Shown piece after piece: positions 9,283-17,719 of a DNA stretch of 64,000 bases. Each line of letters opens with the position of its first letter. Position 1 is the stretch's first letter. The position numbers were made by a program, and so were the translations under genes. Under the pieces are notes generated by a model, which did no database searches, had not been told where the DNA came from, and saw only the letters and a program-made list of their open reading frames with translations. This stretch comes from Paenibacillus sp. MBLB1832 (lineage in GTDB: Bacteria; Bacillota; Bacilli; Paenibacillales; NBRC-103111): the NCBI RefSeq assembly GCF_032271945.1, contig NZ_CP130319.1:4979001-5043000 (forward strand), read 5' to 3'.

Positions 9283-9303
9283 AAAAAAGTCACCACGCGT
9301 GAC
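9283..9303 (-). terminator. Second terminator behind the NTF2-like gene
   Basis: GTCAC-CACGC-GTGAC (9289-9303) followed in minus reading by six T. It lies just beyond the stronger hairpin at 9316-9345. Confidence 0.55.
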
Positions 9304-9310
9304 CGCAGTC

Positions 9311-9345
9311 AAAAAGGTCACCAATCGTACTCCCGATTGGTGACC
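9311..9345 (-). terminator. Terminator of the NTF2-like gene
   Basis: Perfect 12-bp stem GGTCACCAATCG/CGATTGGTGACC with a 6-nt loop (9316-9345), followed on the minus strand by five T. Confidence 0.9.
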
Positions 9346-9370
9346 TTCTATGTTTAGTCCTTAACCTCAA

Positions 9371-9793
9371 CTACATAACCTTATTACGCTCCAATTGAAT
9401 ACGGATTCCTTCACGATCAATTTGTATCCAATATTCTACGATTTTCTCATTTTCAACACGATAGACGGCGCTTGCAATCTCTACAACTGGTTTATTCGTT
9501 GGCGAATACCCGTCTACTTCTCCGATATGGACGCCAGATTGTTTCCAACGCACATACACTCGATCTCCTTGTACCAACAACTCCTGTATAGTTAAACTGA
9601 AAGCTCCGTATGCTTCTAGCATTTCATGAACGTGATCCACGTAATTGGCAGGAGATCGCTCGACGGTCACTTCATTTTCCGATGTAATCTGATGCGCTAG
9701 AACACGCTCCGCCATCAAACTGAATGCGGCATCCGGTTCTTGACCTGATCGAACCTTCTCAAAAAATAGCCGTACTACCTCTTCTACTGACAT
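9371..9793 (-). CDS. NTF2-like/SnoaL-type protein
   Basis: 140 residues, ATG with AAGGAG at good spacing. The fold pattern is SnoaL/ester-cyclase-like: N-terminal helix (VEEVVRLFFEKV), a central strand-rich part (VYVRWKQSGVHIGE) and the closing IVEYWIQIDREGI, which resembles the W-x-x-x-D end of this family. Members act as cyclases, dehydratases or small-molecule binders. Substrate is unknown. It lies 20 bp downstream of the phosphoesterase gene, probably co-transcribed. Confidence 0.75.
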   Translation of the reverse strand: MSVEEVVRLFFEKVRSGQEPDAAFSLMAERVLAHQITSENEVTVERSPANYVDHVHEMLEAYGAFSLTIQELLVQGDRVYVRWKQSGVHIGEVDGYSPTNKPVVEIASAVYRVENEKIVEYWIQIDREGIRIQLERNKVM

Positions 9794-9813
9794 CGTAACT
9801 TCTCCTTATTTCA

Positions 9814-10866
9814 TCAGATTAACGCTACATTGTACTTAGCCGATTCAATCCAGGTCTGATTGGAGAACTCTCGGCCACGAACCACCACTTCGTTGTTGTA
9901 GATCTGAACATACATGCCTTGTGCTACATTGGGATTGTCAGCGCTTCGGGTTTTGCCGACAGAGGCATTATTGAACCAGTGAAATGAGTTCTGCGTATTA
10001 TAGTGATTCTCCGTCGCAAAGTTACGATGCGTATGCCCGGACAGTACAAATACATTTTTATACGGCGCTAAAATGGCCCGAAACTCCTTGGCCCTGAGCA
10101 ACTGCGGCGGTTTTCCGTCCATATCCGGCGCTGGCAGCGGCTGGTGGATGAAGACGAAAGCAGGCTTTCCATCCTCATGTGATTTCATCAGACTCTCAAG
10201 CCAAGCAAGCTGCTCATCCGAATACCACGCCCCCTCCCCTACCTCTGGTTTCTCCTGCACATAGGCCTCTTGGGACATCATAATTAGATGAACACCATTG
10301 ATCCAGACATCCATGTAGGGCTTATCCTTATAACCGAAAAACTTCATGAACCGTTCGCGGGACATCGCATCGGTTTTGCCGTTGGGCATCGTTTCATCGG
10401 ACCATTCTCCCTTACTGTTGATCCAAATGTCGTAAAAGTCGTGATTGCCCATATTTGCGTACATAGGCGGCAGTTTATATTTATCCAATACTTTTCGAAA
10501 AAGTTTGTAATCGACTTCGCGACCAACATCGGTGATGTCTCCACCGAAAACAATCGTATCTACCGGGGATTCGAAACGACTAATATCTTTCAACGCCGAA
10601 TGAAGCTTATCAGTAATCGTAGTAGTACCATTGTCTGAAATATGCACATCGCTGAGCAGGAAAAAGGATAGCACTAGTCTTTTGCCGCCAGAAGCGACCG
10701 TTTCGGGTTGAACGGATGCTTGGGGGATCTCTTTCTGTCCCGCGGCCTCGACTACAGTTTCATTCGACTCTCTTTTCTTCAAAATTTGCATGATCAGGGC
10801 TCCGCCACCCGTTAATGCAAACGCGGCCGCAAGTAATCTTTGGACAAACTGTCTTCTAGAGATCAT
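9814..10866 (-). CDS. Tat-exported calcineurin-like metallophosphoesterase
   Basis: 350 residues from the ATG at 10866, which has GGGGGAAAGG 5 nt upstream (a GTG at 10899 lacks one). The N-terminus MISRRQFVQRLLAAAFALTG is a twin-arginine-type signal. The metal-binding motifs occur in order: SDVHIS (DxH), FGGDITD (GD), MGNHDF (GNHD), FIHQP (H) and LSGHTHRN (GHTH), so the dinuclear centre is complete. It acts outside the cytoplasm, probably on a phosphodiester or phosphomonoester; substrate cannot be inferred. Confidence 0.9.
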   Translation of the reverse strand: MISRRQFVQRLLAAAFALTGGGALIMQILKKRESNETVVEAAGQKEIPQASVQPETVASGGKRLVLSFFLLSDVHISDNGTTTITDKLHSALKDISRFESPVDTIVFGGDITDVGREVDYKLFRKVLDKYKLPPMYANMGNHDFYDIWINSKGEWSDETMPNGKTDAMSRERFMKFFGYKDKPYMDVWINGVHLIMMSQEAYVQEKPEVGEGAWYSDEQLAWLESLMKSHEDGKPAFVFIHQPLPAPDMDGKPPQLLRAKEFRAILAPYKNVFVLSGHTHRNFATENHYNTQNSFHWFNNASVGKTRSADNPNVAQGMYVQIYNNEVVVRGREFSNQTWIESAKYNVALI

Positions 10867-10956
10867 ATGGACCTTTCCCCCCACTTTCTGTATCGTCACT
10901 ATTTAGTTCTAATAGTACCAGAGGATTGAGCATACTTGCAGCATAAATTGAATCAA

Positions 10957-10989
10957 TAAACAAAAGCAGGCCGCCGAAGCGCCTGCTTT
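10957..10989 (-). terminator. Terminator of the UxaA-family operon
   Basis: Stem AAAGCAGGC/GCCTGCTTT (10963-10971 and 10981-10989) around a 9-nt loop, followed in minus reading by TTTTGTTTATT. Confidence 0.8.
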
Positions 10990-11020
10990 GTTGATCTGTC
11001 TTATAGAATAGAAATTTTAC

Positions 11021-13723
11021 TCACAACGAAACACCCAAGAAGCCACGTGTTAATTGGAAATCATCATTGCCTTTCTGGTAGAGACGAGGTGTATAGGTAT
11101 GCTCAATGATTTGCTTGACGCGCTCGAGAATTGTGTTCGTCCACGCATCTGGATCACCGTTAAGCAGCAAATCCAAATCATTTTCATAGTTGCGCAGCAT
11201 GCCCGAATCCGATGCTATTTGCATCATAGGAACGAACGGATGCGTCTGCATCGGACGATTCCCGACTAGCGCGATGATTAACTCTACGCCCGTGGCAGCA
11301 AGGCCCGTAACTGTTTCCACCCAATGCTCGGTTGGAGTCTCCATAATGTGGAAACCATTGCGACGGACATGCTCTCCATAGGCAATGGATGGCAGGACAT
11401 TCGATGAAGTAAATAAATTTTGGCTATAAGAAGCCGTAGAAAGTAGACCGCTGTTCGCAGGAACAACCACTAAGCCGCCTGCTTTAACTATCATTTTGGT
11501 CAACTTCGCGAGCTGCTCTCCTTCATCGTCGGAGATGGAACCATCGCTTACGATGCCAATACGCAGTCCTGCCAGACCGACTGTCACCTTCTCACCTGCT
11601 CCAGCCGCTGCCAATTGTTCAGCAAACCATGCTTCTACCTTCTGCGTCACCTTCGTAATTCCGCCGTCAAGCTGAATGCTGGCAAAACCAAGACGACTCG
11701 CGTCCACACCGCTCTCTTCCATCTGATGGCGCATAAAATCGTTGTGGGTTTTCTCGCAGCCGTGCTCCAACAGCAAACAATGTTTCACCATCGGATGAGT
11801 GATATAGCCGATCATCGTTCGGGCAAGCATCTGCTCGGCTTGTCCCCCCGAATTCCCGCAGCCTTCCGTGTGAGCCAATGCCACAAATCGCGAGACCTCG
11901 GGTTGTCCGGCACCCTGGTTATTTAACTGCTTCGTCATCATATTGGCCACCTGTCCAGCGCAAAGACTGGTCGGCAGGATCAAGCCAATGCTGTCACTAG
12001 CCATGCGGTTCTGATGACGAGTAAGACTGAATTGAATAGAGCTTACCGTCGCTTCAGCGTCCTCTTGGATGTCAATTGGCTCTCCCGTCGGCACAGGGGG
12101 ATGAAGTAATGTCTCCAGCTGGCTCGCATCATTTTGCTGCCAGTTCCGCCAAATCTGAACCTGAGCATGACCGGCCTTCTCCCCCACACTCCGCTGACCG
12201 GAGGCAATTTGGATCGTAAGATCGAAGACCTCTTTGCCGAGCTCATCCATTGACTTGCCTTCCAGATACTGCCCCGCGTTAACATCCATATCATTGGACA
12301 ATAATTGGAAGCGACGAGTCGTCGTAACAACCTTAACAGTCGGCAGGTAAGGGAAATTAGTAATCGAGCCGTTGCCTGTCGTAAAGAAAATCATATTGCA
12401 GCCTGCAGCCACCTGACCAGCGATGCTCTCGAGGTCATTGCCTGGGCTGTCCATGAAATAAAATCCGCCGTCTTTCATGAGCTCCCCATACTCTGTGGCG
12501 TAATCGAGGCGAGTGATCGGATCTTTCTTCTGGGCAGCACCAATGGATTTGAGATAAATGTTATAAAGGCCGCGATAGATGTTGCCGCCAGATGGATTTC
12601 CTTCCGCACTGGCACCATGCCAGGACGTGCGTTCCCTGAAACGTTGCACAAGCTCCAAAAACTTACGGGCGGTTTCCACGTTACGTACTTTCGAGAGGAC
12701 AAAGGCTTCCGCGCCAATCAATTCATCGGTCTCCGCCAGACTGGCAGCCCCGCCGTAGCGTACTAATTCTTCTGAGATCCAGCCAAGCAGCGGGTTCGCT
12801 GAAATACCGGAAAAAGCGTCCGAACCACCGCACTGCAGTCCGATCTTTAGGTGGCTGATGGATTCTGGCGTACGTTGCATCGCATTGACCGTAGGCAGCC
12901 ATTCTCGTACAATCGCTTCGCATTGAACCAGATTTTCTTCAAAGCTGCCTTGGAGGGACACAAACTTATGCAGCACTTCATCGATCGGGTAGTCATGTTC
13001 GCGCAAATAAGCTTCAACCATCTTGTTGGTTACTGGTTCATTGCCATAATCGACAGCCAGAACCGCACCGACGTTGGGGTTTACCATAAATCCGGCGAGC
13101 GTCCGCAACAATAATTCCAAGTTATTCGGATTTTCCGTGCTGCCCTCCGTGTGCGCTGCTGGAACAATCCCTTCCACATTAGGGTAATTGTTCAGCTCGC
13201 CTTGCAAACGGGCTGCAAGCTGCTTCACATAGCTGCCTGTTCGGGAGGTGGTTCCTAGCAGAACGATGTGGTTGCGGGTGCCTACCCCGCGGGCTTCATG
13301 GCGGCGATACCCCATAAAAGTACGAGTTTCCGAGTATGCCGGCGATGCTGGGGCAGGCTGAAAATTTTCCTCATCAAGTACGTAAGGATGAACTTGATCC
13401 GCAAAATTAGGCGCCTCTGGCAGAGCAAACTTCAGCTGACGCACGCGAAGTGCGTCCAATACCGCCTCATTTATCACGTATTGACCAGGCTGAATCTCTT
13501 GCAGGGCCACGCCAAACGGCATTTCCCAAGAAAGCAGTTCTACACCGGGATCAATTGTCTTCACAGCAAAACGATGACCTTCCATAACCGTATAATCTAC
13601 TATCAAGGTTTGGCCTTCATATTGAATGACGGTGCCGGCGTCCAAATTACGCGTCGCTACGGCGCAGTTATCCCCAGGTAAAGGGAGTCTAGCAATTTCA
13701 TCAAATTGGTAAATGTCGCCCAT
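11021..13723 (-). CDS. UxaA/GarD-family sugar-acid dehydratase with duplicated N-terminal half
   Basis: 900 residues, far longer than usual altronate dehydratases (about 500). ATG with AAGGGAGA 9 nt upstream, starting only 6 bp after the aldo/keto reductase stop. Order: an N-terminal SAF-like part (1-115); a first UxaA N-half (about 145-280) in which the usual cysteine motifs read TTSRTG, HTEGST and DYGNEP; the UxaA C-half with LQCGGSDAFSG (about 296-306) and GHAQVQIWRNW (518-528); then a second N-half (about 575-700) that keeps LPTSLCAG, AHTEGCG (617-623) and EHGCEKTH; then about 190 further residues. The second unit probably supplies the metal ligands. Its neighbours suggest an L-fuconate- or altronate-like substrate, which is inferred. 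Confidence 0.85.
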   Translation of the reverse strand: MGDIYQFDEIARLPLPGDNCAVATRNLDAGTVIQYEGQTLIVDYTVMEGHRFAVKTIDPGVELLSWEMPFGVALQEIQPGQYVINEAVLDALRVRQLKFALPEAPNFADQVHPYVLDEENFQPAPASPAYSETRTFMGYRRHEARGVGTRNHIVLLGTTSRTGSYVKQLAARLQGELNNYPNVEGIVPAAHTEGSTENPNNLELLLRTLAGFMVNPNVGAVLAVDYGNEPVTNKMVEAYLREHDYPIDEVLHKFVSLQGSFEENLVQCEAIVREWLPTVNAMQRTPESISHLKIGLQCGGSDAFSGISANPLLGWISEELVRYGGAASLAETDELIGAEAFVLSKVRNVETARKFLELVQRFRERTSWHGASAEGNPSGGNIYRGLYNIYLKSIGAAQKKDPITRLDYATEYGELMKDGGFYFMDSPGNDLESIAGQVAAGCNMIFFTTGNGSITNFPYLPTVKVVTTTRRFQLLSNDMDVNAGQYLEGKSMDELGKEVFDLTIQIASGQRSVGEKAGHAQVQIWRNWQQNDASQLETLLHPPVPTGEPIDIQEDAEATVSSIQFSLTRHQNRMASDSIGLILPTSLCAGQVANMMTKQLNNQGAGQPEVSRFVALAHTEGCGNSGGQAEQMLARTMIGYITHPMVKHCLLLEHGCEKTHNDFMRHQMEESGVDASRLGFASIQLDGGITKVTQKVEAWFAEQLAAAGAGEKVTVGLAGLRIGIVSDGSISDDEGEQLAKLTKMIVKAGGLVVVPANSGLLSTASYSQNLFTSSNVLPSIAYGEHVRRNGFHIMETPTEHWVETVTGLAATGVELIIALVGNRPMQTHPFVPMMQIASDSGMLRNYENDLDLLLNGDPDAWTNTILERVKQIIEHTYTPRLYQKGNDDFQLTRGFLGVSL

Positions 13724-13729
13724 CGCTAT

Positions 13730-14704
13730 CTATCTCCCTTCGAATCTTTCTGCTTCGGGATCATCTGTAGAATATTCAATGTCTTCCAGCTCAGTCCAAA
13801 GCTCTGGAGGAATTGGATAATTGGCAAGCTCCAACGTCTGTGCTACTCGTTCCGGCTTGCTCATTCCAACAACAGTGCTCGTGACGCGTGGGTCACGCAT
13901 GGAGAATTGGAGTGCAGCAGCGGCTAAGGGCACATTATATGCCTGGCAGACGTTCATTAAGGAGCGTGCACGTTCAAGCAGCAAAGGAGGTGCGTCACTA
14001 TACGCATATCGTGCGTAAGCATCTGGACCTTTTGCCAATATGCCGCTGCCATAAGGCGCTGCGTTAATGACAGCAACCCCCAATTGATTGGCGATATCAA
14101 GCAAAGGCTCAGCTGATCGATTGAGCAGTGTATAGCGGTTATGGGTCTCAACTGCGCTAAATTCCCCTGTCTCTACATAACGAATTAGCAAGTCGATGGG
14201 CCCGCCAGATATTCCGATGTGGTCAATGACGCCCTGATCCTTGAAATTTTTCAGCACCTCAAGCGGCCCGCCTGCTCCCATGACATTCTCAAAAGTTGAA
14301 TGTTCTGGGTCATGGATATAGACATATTGCAGACGATCTAGCCCTAACCGGATTAGACTTCCTTCAATCGATCGTTTGATTTGCTCCCCGCTGAAGTCGC
14401 CTGTACGTAAACACCGGTCTGCCTTGGTGGCGAGCACAAAACCCGATGGGAGTCCGCCGTTCTCTTTAATTACCTTGCCTATGCGGCGCTCACTCTCGCC
14501 TTCGCCATAGGCTGCAGCCGTATCGAGGAAGTTAATCGGGCTTGCGAACGCAGTGCGAATTGTATCCAGCGCGGTTTCTTCTGGTACACCAAAATTAAAA
14601 ACTTCCGGCATATCACCGAATGGAGCTCCACCAACACAAAGCGGAGATACAAGCAGACCTGTTTGACCAATTGGCCGATTCGAGTAAAGGGATGTAGTTG
14701 ACAT
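13730..14704 (-). CDS. Aldo/keto reductase, D-threo-aldose/L-fucose 1-dehydrogenase type
   Basis: 324 residues. ATG with GAGGA 5 nt upstream. The AKR catalytic tetrad is visible: Asp61 and Tyr66 in FLDTAAAYGEGESE, Lys94 in ATKAD and His131 in YIHDPE. The sequence resembles the bacterial branch that oxidises L-fucose and related D-threo-aldoses to lactones with NAD(P). It lies between the FucU-like mutarotase and the UxaA-family protein, fitting step two of an oxidative deoxy-sugar pathway. No lactonase or aldolase gene is present nearby. Confidence 0.85.
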   Translation of the reverse strand: MSTTSLYSNRPIGQTGLLVSPLCVGGAPFGDMPEVFNFGVPEETALDTIRTAFASPINFLDTAAAYGEGESERRIGKVIKENGGLPSGFVLATKADRCLRTGDFSGEQIKRSIEGSLIRLGLDRLQYVYIHDPEHSTFENVMGAGGPLEVLKNFKDQGVIDHIGISGGPIDLLIRYVETGEFSAVETHNRYTLLNRSAEPLLDIANQLGVAVINAAPYGSGILAKGPDAYARYAYSDAPPLLLERARSLMNVCQAYNVPLAAAALQFSMRDPRVTSTVVGMSKPERVAQTLELANYPIPPELWTELEDIEYSTDDPEAERFEGR

Positions 14705-14753
14705 AAGTGTCCTCGCTTCTCATTGATTGAGTTTTACATGCTTATTAATTGGA

Positions 14754-14765
14754 GTTATCGATAAA
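14754..14765. promoter_or_regulatory. Operator-like palindrome between fucU-like and AKR genes
   Basis: GTTATCGATAAA, containing perfect TTATCGATAA with a central CG as in LacI-family operators. It closely matches the site at 15233-15244, suggesting that the divergent LacI regulator binds both. Its position upstream of the AKR gene could allow internal control or looping. Confidence 0.45.
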
Positions 14766-14775
14766 TTAATTTCTA

Positions 14776-15198
14776 TTAAATTACGCCTTTTTTTAAAATA
14801 ATATTGGCATAAAGCGCCTTTTCACTCGTTGCTACAATTGCATATGCCTTTTTCGCCCGCTCATAGAAAGCGAACCGTTCCACGTACTCAATGGCTGGTG
14901 TTGCGTATTCACTAATGATCCCCTCATACTCCCCCCAAATGGGCGTTGCAACCGGGTCACCAGGAACGACAGCCATGAGTGAAACAGGCTGCTCGCTATA
15001 AGTATCCAGTGGAAATAAAGATAAAATCGCTTTCAATAATTCAGGAACACCATGACCATCACAACGCAGCAACTGGTTCGCGTGACTCGCCGCAGGGAAA
15101 TTGCCATCTGCTAAGACGATTTCATCGCCATGCCCCATCTCCATCAATATTTTAAGAAGCTCAGGGGAAAGGATCGAAGGTATCCCTCTTAACATCAT
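14776..15198 (-). CDS. RbsD/FucU-family sugar mutarotase
   Basis: 140 residues. Of several Met codons, the ATG at 15198 has AGGAG at 6-nt spacing. The motif MGHGDEIVLADGNFPA near residues 20-35 carries the His/Asp residues of FucU/RbsD, enzymes that interconvert alpha and beta anomers of fucose, ribose or related sugars. The C-terminal half (ATSEKALYANIILKKGV) is typical of the family. It is the first gene of the sugar operon divergent from the LacI regulator. FucU is favoured over RbsD because of the D-threo-aldose dehydrogenase neighbour. Confidence 0.85.
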   Translation of the reverse strand: MMLRGIPSILSPELLKILMEMGHGDEIVLADGNFPAASHANQLLRCDGHGVPELLKAILSLFPLDTYSEQPVSLMAVVPGDPVATPIWGEYEGIISEYATPAIEYVERFAFYERAKKAYAIVATSEKALYANIILKKGVI

Positions 15199-15232
15199 TA
15201 ACATCTCCTATATCATTTTATATTTATTATAC

Positions 15233-15244
15233 GTTACCGATAAC
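15233..15244. promoter_or_regulatory. Operator-like palindrome in divergent promoter region
   Basis: GTTACCGATAAC (GTTA and TAAC outer arms, central CG) lies between the mutarotase start (15198) and the LacI gene start (15352). Together with GTTATCGATAAA at 14754 it defines a common core TTAYCGATAA. Likely autoregulatory LacI-type operator; no binding data. Confidence 0.5.
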
Positions 15245-15351
15245 TCAAAATAAACAATTTTTTATCTTGCTGTCAACCATTTAATTCTATACAATACAAA
15301 ATAAACGACTACACGTTGAACACCGAACTAGCACATAAAGGAGAATACCAC

Positions 15352-16371
15352 GTGATAACCATCTATGACATCGCCGAAAAGGCTGGTGTTTCCGCTATGA
15401 CGGTTTCCAGAGTGATCAATAATACAGGCCGGATCAGTGAAGAGACGCGTAAGCGAGTGCGGAAAGTCATGGAAGAGCTCCATTACATCCCAAATGCATT
15501 GGCACGCAGCTTAGTTTCACAGAAGACGAACCTATTGTCCCTGCTTATTACGGATATCACGAATCCGTTCTATACAACTTTAGCCCGAGGCGCCGAAGAT
15601 GCTGCCAAAAAGGCGGGCTATCGCTTGCTTTTTGCTAATAGTGATGAAGATTATGCGAAAGAAAAAGATTACGTCGAAATGATTCTCTCCACACGGGTGG
15701 ACGGCGTTTTATTTGCACCTGCAGGTGATCATTCCCTCGAAAATTTGCAGCAGCTGCAAAAGCATAACATTCCATTCGTTGTCTTGGATCGTGAAATTCC
15801 AGGCATTGATGCGGATGTCGTGCTGGGTGACAGTAAGGAAGGTGCGCGCAATCTCGTTGAACACTTGTTTTCGTTAGGACATCAACGCATAGCATTAGTG
15901 AACGGTTCGCAAGACGTCTCGACAGCACGCCTACGGTACAAAGGCTATTGCGAGGCACTTCTGCTGAATAGCCTACCTGTGGACGATTCGCTCGTTATTC
16001 ATCTAGGTTATCGCGATTTTCATGATGACGCTGCCTTAGATGATCTGCTCTCGCTTGAAGATCCGCCTACGGCTATTTTCGCAGCTAACAACATGTTGGC
16101 CTTCGGAGTCATTCAATCCCTACGCCGGCGCGGCTTACAAGTACCAGGTGATATTAGTGTCGTATGCTTCGACGACTTCGGACCTGCTGGTGCGATTAAC
16201 CCGTTCCTCACGGTTGCTGCACAACCTGCCTATCAGTTTGGCCAGCTTGGGATGCAGCTTCTGATAGAACGCATAGAAGGAAACGTTAGCAACGAGTCTC
16301 GCAGAATTATGCTGCCATCGGAACTCATTGTTCGTTCTTCCACACAGTCCATCTCGCCTCCCATTTCCTAA
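15352..16371 (+). CDS. LacI-family transcriptional regulator
   Basis: 339 residues from GTG at 15352, chosen because AAAGGAG lies 8 nt upstream; an upstream in-frame TTG has none. The N-terminal helix-turn-helix TIYDIAEKAGVSAMTVSRVI and hinge helix LARSLVSQKT are canonical. The periplasmic-binding-like core (NLLSLLITDITNPFY, VDGVLFAP, GHQRIALV, AIFAANNMLAFGV, FDDFGPA) is complete. It is divergent from the mutarotase/AKR/UxaA operon and presumably represses it until a sugar or sugar acid binds. Confidence 0.93.
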   Translation: MITIYDIAEKAGVSAMTVSRVINNTGRISEETRKRVRKVMEELHYIPNALARSLVSQKTNLLSLLITDITNPFYTTLARGAEDAAKKAGYRLLFANSDEDYAKEKDYVEMILSTRVDGVLFAPAGDHSLENLQQLQKHNIPFVVLDREIPGIDADVVLGDSKEGARNLVEHLFSLGHQRIALVNGSQDVSTARLRYKGYCEALLLNSLPVDDSLVIHLGYRDFHDDAALDDLLSLEDPPTAIFAANNMLAFGVIQSLRRRGLQVPGDISVVCFDDFGPAGAINPFLTVAAQPAYQFGQLGMQLLIERIEGNVSNESRRIMLPSELIVRSSTQSISPPIS

Positions 16372-16378
16372 AGATCAG

Positions 16379-16415
16379 GTGGCTATTGTTCTTCCAGTTT
16401 GTAGACAATAGCCAC
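16379..16415 (+). terminator. Terminator of the LacI-family gene
   Basis: 11-bp stem GTGGCTATTGT/ACAATAGCCAC (16379-16389 and 16405-16415) eight bases after the stop, followed by a weak T-rich tract. Could also act for minus-strand transcripts. Confidence 0.6.
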
Positions 16416-16459
16416 AATGATTTCTTCCTTTACATCTGGCGAGTAACGATTCTCAAGGT

Positions 16460-16915
16460 TTACTTTTTAACCTCAAAACTAGCTTTTATCTGTTCGACAT
16501 CCCTCGCTAACAAGGTGTATTGCTCTTTATCCTTCTGATTATTGGGATCGTATTGCACGTCCGTTGGGGTGTCATATGCATAAACATTATCGCCAAGTTC
16601 ACCAATTTTAGAAATGTGAATAATTTGGGCTAATTCCGTCCCTTTGGTTTCCCATTGATCTTTAGGCCAAACCTCAACTCTAAACAATTCGCCTTTTCCA
16701 ACCTTTGTAATAAATCTGAACGCCATGATCTCTTCATGCTTGAGCTCAATGACATCATAATTGTCTCGCCAATTAGATGGTAACGTAAGGCTGAATTTAT
16801 ACTTCTTATTTTCATACATCATACTTTCTGTGGTTGATGAGGCATCCTTTGAACAAGCGGTTGAAATATGAAGCATTATGACCAGTAACAGCACTCCCCG
16901 AAGTACCTTTAGCAT
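16460..16915 (-). CDS. Putative lipoprotein
   Basis: 151 residues. ATG with AAGGAGG 8 nt upstream. The signal sequence ends at ISTAC, an acceptable though not ideal lipobox. The mature part contains KYKFSLTLPSNWRDNYDV and LARDVEQIKASFEV, the pattern of small PsbP/DUF-type Gram-positive lipoproteins of unknown role. It is 19 bp downstream of the methyltransferase gene and may be co-transcribed with it. Confidence 0.75.
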   Translation of the reverse strand: MLKVLRGVLLLVIMLHISTACSKDASSTTESMMYENKKYKFSLTLPSNWRDNYDVIELKHEEIMAFRFITKVGKGELFRVEVWPKDQWETKGTELAQIIHISKIGELGDNVYAYDTPTDVQYDPNNQKDKEQYTLLARDVEQIKASFEVKK

Positions 16916-16934
16916 GGTTTACTCCTCCTTTCCA

Positions 16935-17564
16935 TTACAACTGAATTGCCTGCTCAACCCTCGGTTTATCCCAAATCATGACATAACGGAAATAGAAACG
17001 GCGTCGGACTTTGGCCCCTGGAAGCACCTCACTTGCCGCTTGGCGAATCTCTGATAAAGACTCCTTCGGCTCTGCGATCCGAACAGCTGGATCTTGCATG
17101 CCGCCATGAAGTAGGTCCATCAAACGAATGGGGAGAACCAGTAGGCCCGAAATGACTTTATCCATCATCGATTTGTCCGCTGCTAAACCAACGACGAGGA
17201 GCCGACCGCCTGGCGCGAGAAAATGGTCCATGTTGGAAAGTGCGCTTCGCAATTCCATATGGTGCAAAGTCGCTACACAGATAATTGTAGAATAACGATC
17301 CTCTTGCGAAGGGACTGGCATGGCGAGGAAGTCATCGCTAACGGGCGACACATTCGATACTCCAGCAAGTCGCGTTTGCGCGCGCTTAATAGCTTCCGAA
17401 TCGGGATCAATACCGACAACTCTTTGAGCAAAAGGCGCGATGCGCTGAAGTAGCAGTCCGTCACCACACCCAATGTCGAGTACTCGCCCGCCGCGCATCT
17501 TCACGCTTTCCACTAACTCGTTGTGAAATGCTGTATTGTGATTCCAATAGGTCTCCATTACCAT
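16935..17564 (-). CDS. Class I SAM-dependent methyltransferase
   Basis: About 209 residues. The ATG at 17564 has GGGAG 5 nt upstream; an in-frame ATG six bases later (17558) and an upstream start at 17615 are possible. Motif I VLDIGCGDGLLL, the acidic end of strand 2 (VVGIDPDSE), ICVATLHHM and LAPGGRLLVVG are the standard Rossmann methyltransferase elements. A hydrophobic stretch (VISGLLVLPIRLMDLLHGG) interrupts the C-terminal half. The acceptor is unknown. Confidence 0.88.
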   Translation of the reverse strand: MVMETYWNHNTAFHNELVESVKMRGGRVLDIGCGDGLLLQRIAPFAQRVVGIDPDSEAIKRAQTRLAGVSNVSPVSDDFLAMPVPSQEDRYSTIICVATLHHMELRSALSNMDHFLAPGGRLLVVGLAADKSMMDKVISGLLVLPIRLMDLLHGGMQDPAVRIAEPKESLSEIRQAASEVLPGAKVRRRFYFRYVMIWDKPRVEQAIQL

Positions 17565-17662
17565 GGTCACTCCCATGCACTGATTTGTAGAATAGGTCTT
17601 ACAAATTAGACACATAGATTGGAAATAAAGTTTTATTTATGGTGGATTTACTTCATAAAAAG

Positions 17663-17692
17663 CGTAAGAAAGGGGTGCCACGCGCACCCCTT
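17663..17692 (-). terminator. Terminator behind the ADP-ribosylglycohydrolase fragment
   Basis: 9-bp stem AAGGGGTGC/GCACCCCTT (17670-17678 and 17684-17692), loop CACGC, followed in minus reading by TTCTTACG. Moderate T content. Confidence 0.7.
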
Positions 17693-17719
17693 CAGTGATA
17701 CAACTATAAACTCGTTAGT

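Noticed and set aside
16460-16915. Toxin or immunity function for the small lipoprotein near the methyltransferase
   Set aside because: Only the lipobox and a generic domain are visible, with no partner gene suggesting a toxin system.
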